Shown here one piece after another: positions 53,250 to 60,950 of a DNA stretch of 64,000 nt. The stretch is from Pedobacter sp. PACM 27299. Lineage in GTDB: Bacteria; Bacteroidota; Bacteroidia; Sphingobacteriales; Sphingobacteriaceae. Position 1 is the stretch's first letter. Each line of letters opens with the position of its first letter. The translations under genes and the position numbers were made by a program. The notes beneath the pieces are model-generated. The model saw nothing but the letters and a program-made list of their open reading frames with translations. It made no database searches and had not been told where the DNA came from. Location: positions 1,240,001 through 1,304,000 of the forward strand of contig NZ_CP012996.1 of assembly GCF_001412655.1 (NCBI RefSeq), in the 5' to 3' direction.

Positions 53250-53663
53250 TTATAGAATCAATACAAATGTTCCCCCAACAATTAATAGGGCACCGATGGC
53301 AGTTTTTATAGTCAATGTTTCACCAAGAAATAACACAGAAAGTAAAATCGTAATGGCCACACTTGCTTTATCCAGCGGAGCGACCTGAGAAACTTTTCCT
53401 ATCTGCAGGGCTTTAAAATAAAATATCCAGGAAAGGCCGGTAGCAATACCAGAAAGAATCAAAAACGTCCAGTTCATACGGGATAAACCTCCCAATCCAC
53501 TTTCCGCATGCTTGTAAAATACCATGCTCCATGCCAATACCAAAATAACCAGGGTGCGAATGGCTGTAGCGAGATCGGTGTCCACGCCTTTGATCCCGAT
53601 CTTTGCAAGAATTGCCGTTAAGGAGGCGAAAAGGGCCGATAGTAGAGCATAGATCCACCACAT
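53250..53663 (-). CDS. EamA-domain transporter, single-domain
   Basis: A 137-residue membrane protein with four to five hydrophobic segments and one EamA domain, half of the usual ten-helix transporter. It begins MWWIYALLSALFASLTAILAKIGI and ends with ITILLSVLFLGETLTIKTAIGALLIVGGTFVL. Single-domain forms act as dimers, like small multidrug resistance proteins. The substrate is unknown. It is convergent with the AraC gene; no clear promoter was seen in the 186 bases in front of it. Confidence 0.88.
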   Translation of the reverse strand: MWWIYALLSALFASLTAILAKIGIKGVDTDLATAIRTLVILVLAWSMVFYKHAESGLGGLSRMNWTFLILSGIATGLSWIFYFKALQIGKVSQVAPLDKASVAITILLSVLFLGETLTIKTAIGALLIVGGTFVLIL

Positions 53664-53849
53664 AGTTTTTTATTTTAAAAATAAGGAATAATTCTGTAGG
53701 AATCTGGTAGTTAAGTTTCTAACTGTAGCTCCGCGAAAATGGGTATAAACCAGCGGATGGCAATTGTGGAATCATGGAACTTCAAAAAGTACACAGATTC
53801 TCGAGGTAGCTTAGGCTCCATAAAATGATTACACCTTTAATTTAACCTT

Positions 53850-56258
53850 ATGAGAAGATTCCTGTTACTTTTTTTACTGATGCTCGGTTTTTCCTTCGTA
53901 AATGCCCAGAATATTAAAATTACACTCTCCGGACGTATCAAAGACAGCCATACCAAATTACCGCTCTCCTTTGTAAATGTAGGCCTGAAATCTGTAAAAG
54001 ACAGCAGTTTTATTACTGGTACTGTTACTGATGATCAGGGCTTCTTCAAATTGGAAGAAATGAAAAGTGGAAGTTATCTTTTGATCATTTCTTTCATGGG
54101 ACATCAAACGAAGCGGCAGACGGTATCAATAGGGCAGCTGACTCCCTTTCTTGACCTGGGCTGGATCGAATTGCAGAGCGAAGTTAAAACCCTCACAGAA
54201 GTCGTTATTTCTGGTAAAACAGAAAGCCTGAGCAGTAAAATGGATAAGAAAACTTTTAATATGGCAGATCAGCTGAGCCAGGGAGGAGGTTCTGTATTAC
54301 AGGCGATGAAAAACCTGCCGGGGATCAGCACAAGTTCAGATGGGAAAATCATGCTTCGCGGCAGTGATAAAGTAGCAGTGCTTATTGATGGTCGACAAAC
54401 CGCATTAACCGGCTTTGGTGGACAAAACGGACTGGATAACATCCCGGCATCTGCCATAGAACGTATTGAAATTATCAATAATCCCTCGGCAAAATTTGAT
54501 GCAAATGGCAACGCAGGGATTATTAACATCATCTATAAGCAGCAGAAACAGGAAGGATGGAATGGTAAAATTGGCTTAACAACAGGCCTGGGGGCGATTT
54601 GGGAGAAAAAAGAAAACCTGCCAGGTATTCGTCCGCAATATCAGGGAACGCCAAAAATTAACCCCTCTCTTTCCCTAAATTATCGTAAAAATAAGTTGAA
54701 TACTTTTATGCAGGCAGACTGGCTGTATACGCAAACCCTGAACCGGAATGAATTTTCGACCCGGATTTATGACACTGCTGAGGTCATCCGGCAGCAAGTG
54801 AAACGGAACAGAAATACGTCTTATGCGACATTGAAAACTGGTGCCGACTGGAATCCAGATGATCACAATTTGTTCTCCTTCTCAGGCTTGTTTAATCGGG
54901 AAAAGATCATTGACAGGGGAGATATTCCTTATTTTAATGAAGATTTATCCAGCAGGTATCGCCTCTGGCAATTTCTGGAAGATGAAGTAAAATATACGGC
55001 AACAGCTACGGCTTCCTATCAGCATAAATTTAAGCAGCCGGGGCACTTGCTCAATGCCGGGTTTAATTATACTTTCCACCGTGAAGATGAGCAGTACTTT
55101 TTTACCAATATCATGCCTGCATTTACTGGGGAAGATGCTTTTAAATTGCTTTCTGACGAGCGTGTCGCTGATTTCAATGTGGATTATGTACGTCCGCTAA
55201 AACATGGCAGAGTAGAAGCAGGAATGAAATTCCGAAACAGGACCATTCCCGTAAATATGCAGTTTTTTCCTGGCCTGAATTCTCCGCTGGATGTGAATGC
55301 AGGCGGTTGGGCGGATTATAAAGAAACCATTCCCGCCTTATATGGGAATTACGTTTTCGAAAGCTCAAAAGTGGAACTGGAAGCAGGGCTGAGGATGGAA
55401 TATGTGAAAGTGAGCTATGATGTAAACCCCAATCACCCGACCTATAAAAGTAGTGGATATGACTATACGCGCCCTTTTCCAAACCTGCGCTTCGCCTATA
55501 AACTCGATGACCAAAATAAACTCTCTGTATTTTATAACCGTAGAGTAGATCGACCAAATGAGGTAGACATTCGTATTTTTCCTAAATATGATGAGCCGGA
55601 AGTGATCAAAGTAGGAAATCCGGGGTTACGTCCTCAGTTTACCAATAGCCTGGAGCTGGGTTACAAGACCAATTGGAACAAAGGGTCTTTCTATTTTGCA
55701 GCTTATCGTCGAAATACGGAAGGTACGATTACCAGGATTGCCACGCAAGCCCCTGGAAGTAACCTGATTTACAATGTATTTCAAAATGCCGGACACAGCA
55801 GCAATACAGGCGGGGAAATGGTAGCCCAGCAACAAATGAGTCCCTGGCTTACCCTGAACCTGAATGGAAACATTTATCAGAATAAAATTGATGCTTTTAC
55901 CGTGGAGAATCTCTATCCCGTTCCTGTGATTTATACCGCCAAAAAAGATAACTTGATTTCAGGAAATCTGAAGTTAAACGCTTTAATGAAGTTTCCGGAA
56001 TTTGCAGAACTGCAGCTGACCGGGATTTATCTGGCACCAGATCTGGTCCCGCAAGGAAGAATTGCTTCGCGATTTTCTATGGATATGGGATTTAAAAAGA
56101 CTTTACAAAAAGGGAAAGGAGAGCTGTTCTTAAATGGAACTGATATTTTGAATACACTGCAAATTAAAAAGAATATTTATGGTAATGGTTTTCAATTGAT
56201 CAGTACAGATTATTATGAAACTCAGGTATTCAGATTGGCTTACAGCTATAAATTTTAA
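53850..56258 (+). CDS. TonB-dependent receptor-like outer-membrane barrel (OMP_b-brl_3 type)
   Basis: An 802-residue outer-membrane protein. The signal peptide ends near residue 20 (FSFVNAQN). A carboxypeptidase-regulatory-like domain (about 25-110, SGRIKDSHTKLPLSFVNVGL), a TonB plug (about 120-230, with LSQGGGSVLQAMKNLPGIS and AVLIDGRQTAL) and a large barrel follow, closing with VFRLAYSYKF. It lacks an STN domain, so it does not signal to FecR. It is the type often linked to peptide or uncharacterised ligands. It is a single gene with a clear terminator after it. Confidence 0.9.
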   Translation: MRRFLLLFLLMLGFSFVNAQNIKITLSGRIKDSHTKLPLSFVNVGLKSVKDSSFITGTVTDDQGFFKLEEMKSGSYLLIISFMGHQTKRQTVSIGQLTPFLDLGWIELQSEVKTLTEVVISGKTESLSSKMDKKTFNMADQLSQGGGSVLQAMKNLPGISTSSDGKIMLRGSDKVAVLIDGRQTALTGFGGQNGLDNIPASAIERIEIINNPSAKFDANGNAGIINIIYKQQKQEGWNGKIGLTTGLGAIWEKKENLPGIRPQYQGTPKINPSLSLNYRKNKLNTFMQADWLYTQTLNRNEFSTRIYDTAEVIRQQVKRNRNTSYATLKTGADWNPDDHNLFSFSGLFNREKIIDRGDIPYFNEDLSSRYRLWQFLEDEVKYTATATASYQHKFKQPGHLLNAGFNYTFHREDEQYFFTNIMPAFTGEDAFKLLSDERVADFNVDYVRPLKHGRVEAGMKFRNRTIPVNMQFFPGLNSPLDVNAGGWADYKETIPALYGNYVFESSKVELEAGLRMEYVKVSYDVNPNHPTYKSSGYDYTRPFPNLRFAYKLDDQNKLSVFYNRRVDRPNEVDIRIFPKYDEPEVIKVGNPGLRPQFTNSLELGYKTNWNKGSFYFAAYRRNTEGTITRIATQAPGSNLIYNVFQNAGHSSNTGGEMVAQQQMSPWLTLNLNGNIYQNKIDAFTVENLYPVPVIYTAKKDNLISGNLKLNALMKFPEFAELQLTGIYLAPDLVPQGRIASRFSMDMGFKKTLQKGKGELFLNGTDILNTLQIKKNIYGNGFQLISTDYYETQVFRLAYSYKF

Positions 56259-56261
56259 TCA

Positions 56262-56301
56262 AAAAATAAGGTTGGAAAACTAATTTTTCAACCTTATTTT
56301 T
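56262..56301 (+). terminator. Intrinsic terminator after the TonB-type barrel gene
   Basis: 13-bp stem AAAAATAAGGTTG/CAACCTTATTTTT (56262-56274 with 56289-56301). A/T tracts on both sides allow use by either strand. Confidence 0.9.
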
Positions 56302-56356
56302 AAGAGTTCTTGCGCCATTAATGCTTCATCCTTTCCCATTCTTTCCATGGCTAAAG

Positions 56357-56548
56357 TTATTTCTTTGCAAACTTATCTGCAATCAGGTTTAAGTTTAAGC
56401 CGTGCTCCATATAGGCTTTTAATCCATCCAGAACGGTAGTGAAACCGCCGCTTGCCCCATTGATTTCTGCGATTAATTCCTCAGCAGAAGTTTGGAAACC
56501 GTATCTAATCAGCATCTGCGCTTCTACAAAAGGACCGTTAGTTTTCAT
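56357..56548 (-). CDS. Small hypothetical protein
   Basis: A 63-residue ORF with ATG start. It has an amphipathic helical pattern (FVEAQMLIRYGFQTSAEELIAEINGA and TVLDGLKAYMEHGLNLNLIADKFAKK), no signal or membrane segment, and no recognised family. Codon use looks like its neighbours, and it fills an otherwise empty space between the receptor and the M3 peptidase. Reality of the gene is uncertain. Confidence 0.5.
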   Translation of the reverse strand: MKTNGPFVEAQMLIRYGFQTSAEELIAEINGASGGFTTVLDGLKAYMEHGLNLNLIADKFAKK

Positions 56549-56604
56549 GTGATTTTATTTAAAAGCCCAAATGATTTTTTTAGACAGTTGAAAATACAAT
56601 TTGA

Positions 56605-56655
56605 TCAAGAATCCCAGTTTTAACCGAAATATGGTGTAAAACAGGGATTCCTTGA
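56605..56655. repeat. Long inverted repeat downstream of the M3 peptidase gene
   Basis: TCAAGAATCCC with GGGATTCCTTGA (one bulge), plus inner GTTTTA/TAAAAC, at 56605-56622 and 56637-56655. It is 6 bases after the peptidase stop on the minus strand. It could end the transcript, although there is no good T run. Confidence 0.5.
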
Positions 56656-56660
56656 TATAA

Positions 56661-58691
56661 TTAAGGGTTAATTAAACCTCTTTTTCTCAGCATCGGTTTA
56701 ATATCTGGCTGATGCCCGCGGAAATTATAGAACATTTTGCCCAGGTCTTCCGTATTTCCTTTTGACAAGATCATATCACGGAAACGCTGTCCATTAGCTC
56801 TGGAAAGCCCGCCATTCTCTTCAAACCAGGAATAAGCATCGTTTTCTAACATGGAAGTCCAGGTATAGGCATAATATCCTGCCGCATAGCCATTGCTCCA
56901 GATGTGTAAGAAATAGCTGGAACGGTAACGTGGTGGCACCTCATACAAGTCTAGTTTTGTTTTCTTCAGCGCATTCGCTTCAAATTGATCTACATTTTGC
57001 AATGGTAGATTTGGTGCTAAAGTATGCCATTGTAAATCAAGTTCTGCAGCAGACAGCGCTTCTGTAAATTCATATCCCTGATTAAATGTACTTGCTTTCT
57101 TAATCTTGTCCAGCAATTGCTGCGGCATCGGCTGACCTGTTTTATAATGCAGCGCATAATGTTTCAGGATTTTCGGATCTGTAGCCCAGTGTTCATTGAA
57201 CTGTGATGGGAATTCTACATAATCACGGGCCACATTGGTACCCGACAAACTCACATACTGCTGATCTGCGAATAATCCATGGAGGCCATGGCCAAATTCA
57301 TGGAACATCGTGATCACATCATCAAAACTAATCAATGCAGGCTCGCCATCTTTAGGTTTAGTAAAATTGCAGACATTGTAAATCACTGGGATTGTACCCA
57401 GTTTTTTGGATTGAGGAACCACATTGTCCATCCAGGCGCCACCATTTTTATTGTCGCGTTTGTAATAATCGGTGTAAAATAAACCCAGCTGACTACCATC
57501 TTTGTCCATCACATCAAAAACACGAACATCTTTTTGGTATACAGGAAGGTCTTTACGTTCTTTAAAAGTGATGCCATACAACTGATTTGCGGCATAAAAC
57601 ACGCCTTTTTCTAATACAGTATCCAGCTCAAAGTAAGGCTTGATTTCGTTTTCATCCAGGTCATATTTCGCCTTGCGTACCTGCTCGGAATAGAAGTTCC
57701 AATCCCATGGGGCCAATTTGAAACCTCCTTTTTGCTGGTCGATCACCGCCTGTATGTCTTTTGCTTCTGCTCTGGCTTTTGCAGTGGATGCAGGTACCAG
57801 CTGACTAAAGAAACTGGCTACCGCTTCCGGTGTTTTTGCCATCTGATCCTGAAGTTTCCAACTCGCATAGTTTTTAAAACCTAAAAGCTGCGCCTGAGTT
57901 GCACGGATTTGTGCAATTCTGGAAATTACTTCTCTGGTATCATTGGCATCGCCTTTTTCTGCACGGGTCCAGGAAGCATTGAATAGTTTTTCACGTGCTG
58001 CACGATCTGCCATTCCTGATAATGGTGGCTGCTGTGTAGTATTCGCTAATCCTTTTCCTGCTGCCAGCAGTTTGGTGCCAAAACTGGTGCTCAAACTCGC
58101 TTCTTCTTTATTCAATGCTTTTAGCTTTTCTTTATCGGCTTCGGAAAGTTTTGCTCCCGATAATTCAAATCGCTGGTAATAATAATCCAGTAGTTTTTTT
58201 GATTCCGGATCTAAAGTTAACTTTTCGCGCTGCTGATAAACGGCTTCTACGCGCTTAAATAGTTTGGTGTTCAGGTAAATCGCATCATTGTTGGCCGTTA
58301 ATTTTGGTGCTTCCTCTTCCTGGATTTTTTGCAGTTCAGGATTGGTGTTTGCACCGGTCAGCAAGTTGAAAACCCGGTTCACACGGCCAAGTAACTGCCC
58401 GCTGTTTTCAATAGCGAGGATGGTATTTTCAAATGTTGGCGCTTGCGTATCGTCAATAATCTTTTGTATTTCCTCCATCTGCTGTTTCATTCCAGCTTCA
58501 ATTGCCGGTTGAAAATCGCTGTCTTTGATCTTATCGAAGGCAGGTGCCTGAAAAGGAAGTTTGCTGGGCTCAAAAAATGGGTTAGCAGAAGAGAAGTCTT
58601 CGCTGCTCGCCGCAGTTTTCTTTTGTGACTGGTTACAAGCCCCGGTGATTGCAAATAGGGCTAGTAATGGGAGGTAAGATATTCGTCTCAT
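56661..58691 (-). CDS. M3 family metallopeptidase (Dcp-like), lipoprotein
   Basis: A 676-residue zinc peptidase of the thimet oligopeptidase family. The N-terminus is a lipoprotein signal with cysteine at 19 (ITGACNQS). The catalytic motif HEFGH is at 464-468, in FHEFGHGLHGLF, and the third zinc ligand is Glu493 in DYVEFPSQF. Dcp-type enzymes remove C-terminal dipeptides or cut short peptides. As a lipoprotein it would degrade peptides in the periplasm. It is a single gene, divergent from the ECF sigma gene at 58917. Confidence 0.94.
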   Translation of the reverse strand: MRRISYLPLLALFAITGACNQSQKKTAASSEDFSSANPFFEPSKLPFQAPAFDKIKDSDFQPAIEAGMKQQMEEIQKIIDDTQAPTFENTILAIENSGQLLGRVNRVFNLLTGANTNPELQKIQEEEAPKLTANNDAIYLNTKLFKRVEAVYQQREKLTLDPESKKLLDYYYQRFELSGAKLSEADKEKLKALNKEEASLSTSFGTKLLAAGKGLANTTQQPPLSGMADRAAREKLFNASWTRAEKGDANDTREVISRIAQIRATQAQLLGFKNYASWKLQDQMAKTPEAVASFFSQLVPASTAKARAEAKDIQAVIDQQKGGFKLAPWDWNFYSEQVRKAKYDLDENEIKPYFELDTVLEKGVFYAANQLYGITFKERKDLPVYQKDVRVFDVMDKDGSQLGLFYTDYYKRDNKNGGAWMDNVVPQSKKLGTIPVIYNVCNFTKPKDGEPALISFDDVITMFHEFGHGLHGLFADQQYVSLSGTNVARDYVEFPSQFNEHWATDPKILKHYALHYKTGQPMPQQLLDKIKKASTFNQGYEFTEALSAAELDLQWHTLAPNLPLQNVDQFEANALKKTKLDLYEVPPRYRSSYFLHIWSNGYAAGYYAYTWTSMLENDAYSWFEENGGLSRANGQRFRDMILSKGNTEDLGKMFYNFRGHQPDIKPMLRKRGLINP

Positions 58692-58916
58692 AGTTTATAA
58701 TAGAAGTTAGTTATTTATAAAAATAAGGATTTATTAGTTAGATTACGAGAATATCGATTGTCTTGATCTGGCGCGATTCCTTCTTGCAATAATTGGATTT
58801 TTCCTTATTAATGCCAGAGATTCCAAAAGACAGGGGATGATTGACTACTGATTTAATAGACTTTATGTGTAGATATTCTATTATTTTTATATTTTCGTTC
58901 TGGGGAACTAAGTCTA

Positions 58917-59480
58917 ATGTTGGAATATAAAATACTCAGTGATCGGGAATTGACCAGCCTGCTCAGAAAAGGTGATCAACTCGCCTACGCTGAGATTTAT
59001 AATCGTCACAAAAATCTGCTTCAAAATCACCTGTATAAGAAATTAGGTGATCTGGAGTTAGTGAAGGATGTTTTACAGGATCTTTTTGTGAAACTGTGGG
59101 ACAATAAATCAGAGATTCCACTCACTGATAACTTACCAGGATATTTATTCTGCGCGGCAAGAAATCGTGTTTTTAACCATTTGTCGCATAAGCAGGTGGA
59201 GTCTAAATACATCAATTCTATCCAGACTTTTATCAATGAGAACAATTACCTCACTGATCTGGCGGTAAGAGAGCATGAATTTGCCCGGATTATCCGTCAG
59301 GAGATCGAAGCCTTGCCACCGAAAATGAGGGAAGTTTTTGTCCTGAGCCGTGAAGGCCACCTTTCCCATGAGGAAATTGCGAAACAACTCCAGATTTCTT
59401 CGCAAACAGTTTCTAAACAAATCAGCAATGCCCTCAAAATTTTAAGAGTGAAATTGGGTGTGCTTTTCTACCTGCTGTAA
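58917..59480 (+). CDS. ECF RNA polymerase sigma factor
   Basis: A 187-residue ECF sigma. Region 2 spans about 20-85 (AYAEIYNRHKNLLQNHLYKKLGDLELVKDVLQDLFVKLWDNK), and region 4 about 125-180 (LPPKMREVFVLSREGHLSHEEIAKQLQISSQTVSKQI). It is the usual first gene of a sigma-FecR-SusC set and would activate the downstream SusC operon on release by FecR. No clear promoter was found in the 225 bases in front of it. Confidence 0.93.
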   Translation: MLEYKILSDRELTSLLRKGDQLAYAEIYNRHKNLLQNHLYKKLGDLELVKDVLQDLFVKLWDNKSEIPLTDNLPGYLFCAARNRVFNHLSHKQVESKYINSIQTFINENNYLTDLAVREHEFARIIRQEIEALPPKMREVFVLSREGHLSHEEIAKQLQISSQTVSKQISNALKILRVKLGVLFYLL

Positions 59481-59564
59481 TCTCCATAAAAATATTTTTA
59501 TTTTCTTCTACCTGTTGGGTATCCCTATAGCTGTCTTGCTATTAAACGGGAAAAATTCCTGATT

Positions 59565-60779
59565 ATTTATGCAAAAAAAGACGCTACTGATTTATTAAAG
59601 AAATATCTGGCAGGAAATTGCTCAGAAGAAGAGTGTGGACTGCTGGAAACCTGGTATCTAAAATATGAGGAAAAAGCATTGCCAGAGGTTAGTCAGGAGA
59701 CAAAAGATGCGCGGCTGGAGGAAATCTGGGCTTTTCTTTCGAAAAGAATGGAGACGAGGTTTGAGGAGACAATACCATCAATCCCGCTACGCAAAACTTC
59801 GCTGGTTTGGACAAAAATTGCAGTCGCGGCAACCATATTATTCGCTTTAAGTATTGCTTTTTATTTCTATAATATCCCATATAAAACAGGTATAGCTCCT
59901 CGGGAACAGCTCAGTCAATCTAAAATAAACCCTGTTCATCAAAAAGCGATGCTCACACTCGCGGATGGAAGGAGAATAACTTTAGATGAAGCAGAAAACG
60001 GCGAAATTGCCGAACAGGGCGGGGTCATTATCACTAAAACCAAGGATGGTCAGCTGGTTTATGAAGGCTCAGCAAATGAAGGCTCAGTAACTGAAAAATC
60101 AACAACTGAAGGTTCAGCAAGTACAGCCGCGGCCCGGGGAAACGCTCCTAATAAAATAGAGACACCTAAAGGCGGACAATATCAGGTGAACCTGCCTGAT
60201 GGCACAAAAGTATGGCTGAATGCAGCTTCTTCTTTAAGTTATCCGGTATCATTTACCGGGGATAAACGAGAAGTAAAATTGCTTGGTGAGGCTTATTTTG
60301 AAGTGGCTAAAAATAAGAATATGCCTTTCGTAGTATATAGTAAAGGGCAGGAAGTAGAAGTTTTGGGAACGCATTTCAATGTGAATGCTTATCCCGATGA
60401 AGCAAAGACAAAAACGACCTTGCTGGAAGGAAGTGTCAAAGTGAAACTGCTGGTTGCAAAAGGAACAGCGCTCCTTAAACCCGGTCAGCAGTCCGTTTAT
60501 GAAGGAGATCAGCTGGATGTGAATGCGATTGACGTTGCTGAGGTCATTGCCTGGAAAGAGGGTTATTTTCTTTTTCAGGATGAGGACATCAGGTCGATTA
60601 TGAGAAAAATTGCAAGGTGGTATGATGTGGAGATAGTTTATGCAGCTAATATCAGCCCTAAAGAAATTGGTGGACGAATTTCCCGGAACAAGTCCCTGGA
60701 CTACGTGTTAAGAACACTCTCCAGGACTGATAAATTTAACTTTAAAGTAGAAGGAAGGAGGGTTACAGTGATGCCTTAA
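59565..60779 (+). CDS. FecR-type anti-sigma factor, start codon uncertain
   Basis: About 404 residues if read from an ATT at 59565. The N-terminal cytoplasmic segment (KDATDLLKKYLAGNCSEEE, from about 59580) is typical of the family, so the coding region must begin before the first TTG at 59679. A membrane helix follows (near 59808-59868), then the FecR domain (GQYQVNLPDGTKVWLNA) and a DUF4974 domain at the end. The nearest ATG (59569) is one base out of frame across an A7 tract: an eighth A would give MQKKDATDLL. The linker has four 15-base repeats encoding EGSxx (60063-60122). It is probably the regulator of the ECF sigma upstream. Confidence 0.85.
   Translation: MYAKKDATDLLKKYLAGNCSEEECGLLETWYLKYEEKALPEVSQETKDARLEEIWAFLSKRMETRFEETIPSIPLRKTSLVWTKIAVAATILFALSIAFYFYNIPYKTGIAPREQLSQSKINPVHQKAMLTLADGRRITLDEAENGEIAEQGGVIITKTKDGQLVYEGSANEGSVTEKSTTEGSASTAAARGNAPNKIETPKGGQYQVNLPDGTKVWLNAASSLSYPVSFTGDKREVKLLGEAYFEVAKNKNMPFVVYSKGQEVEVLGTHFNVNAYPDEAKTKTTLLEGSVKVKLLVAKGTALLKPGQQSVYEGDQLDVNAIDVAEVIAWKEGYFLFQDEDIRSIMRKIARWYDVEIVYAANISPKEIGGRISRNKSLDYVLRTLSRTDKFNFKVEGRRVTVMP
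60063..60122 (+). repeat. Four 15-base tandem repeats within fecR
   Basis: Four in-frame copies of a 15-base unit encode EGSAN, EGSVT, EKSTT and EGSAS in the periplasmic linker between the membrane helix and the FecR domain. Copies are imperfect, with the third most divergent. Confidence 0.75.
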
Positions 60780-60797
60780 ATTTTACGATCTCAAAGG

Positions 60798-60929
60798 CCT
60801 GTAACAAAAAAACCAGAAGCGTTGAAGCCGCTCCTGGCTGATTAAAGTTTTTACAGGTACCCATTACAAAAACACGAAAGTATTATAAATGACCAGGAAC
60901 GAGGTTAATGGCATTGCTGTGCCTCGTTC
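60798..60929 (+). promoter_or_regulatory. Structured intergenic RNA between fecR and susC
   Basis: Two hairpins are visible. CCTGTAAC with TTACAGG (60798-60857) encloses CCAGAAGCG with CGCTCCTGG. GAACGAGG pairs with CCTCGTTC (60897-60904 with 60922-60929). They lie in the 171-base space before the susC ATG. The first could end the fecR transcript; the second, 21 bases from the ATG, could control susC translation. Confidence 0.4.
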
Positions 60930-60950
60930 ATAAAAAACCAACTAAACCAA

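Noticed and set aside
55174..55557. Minus-strand ORF of 127 codons within the TonB-type barrel gene
   Set aside because: It is antisense to recognisable barrel strands and shows no domain of its own.
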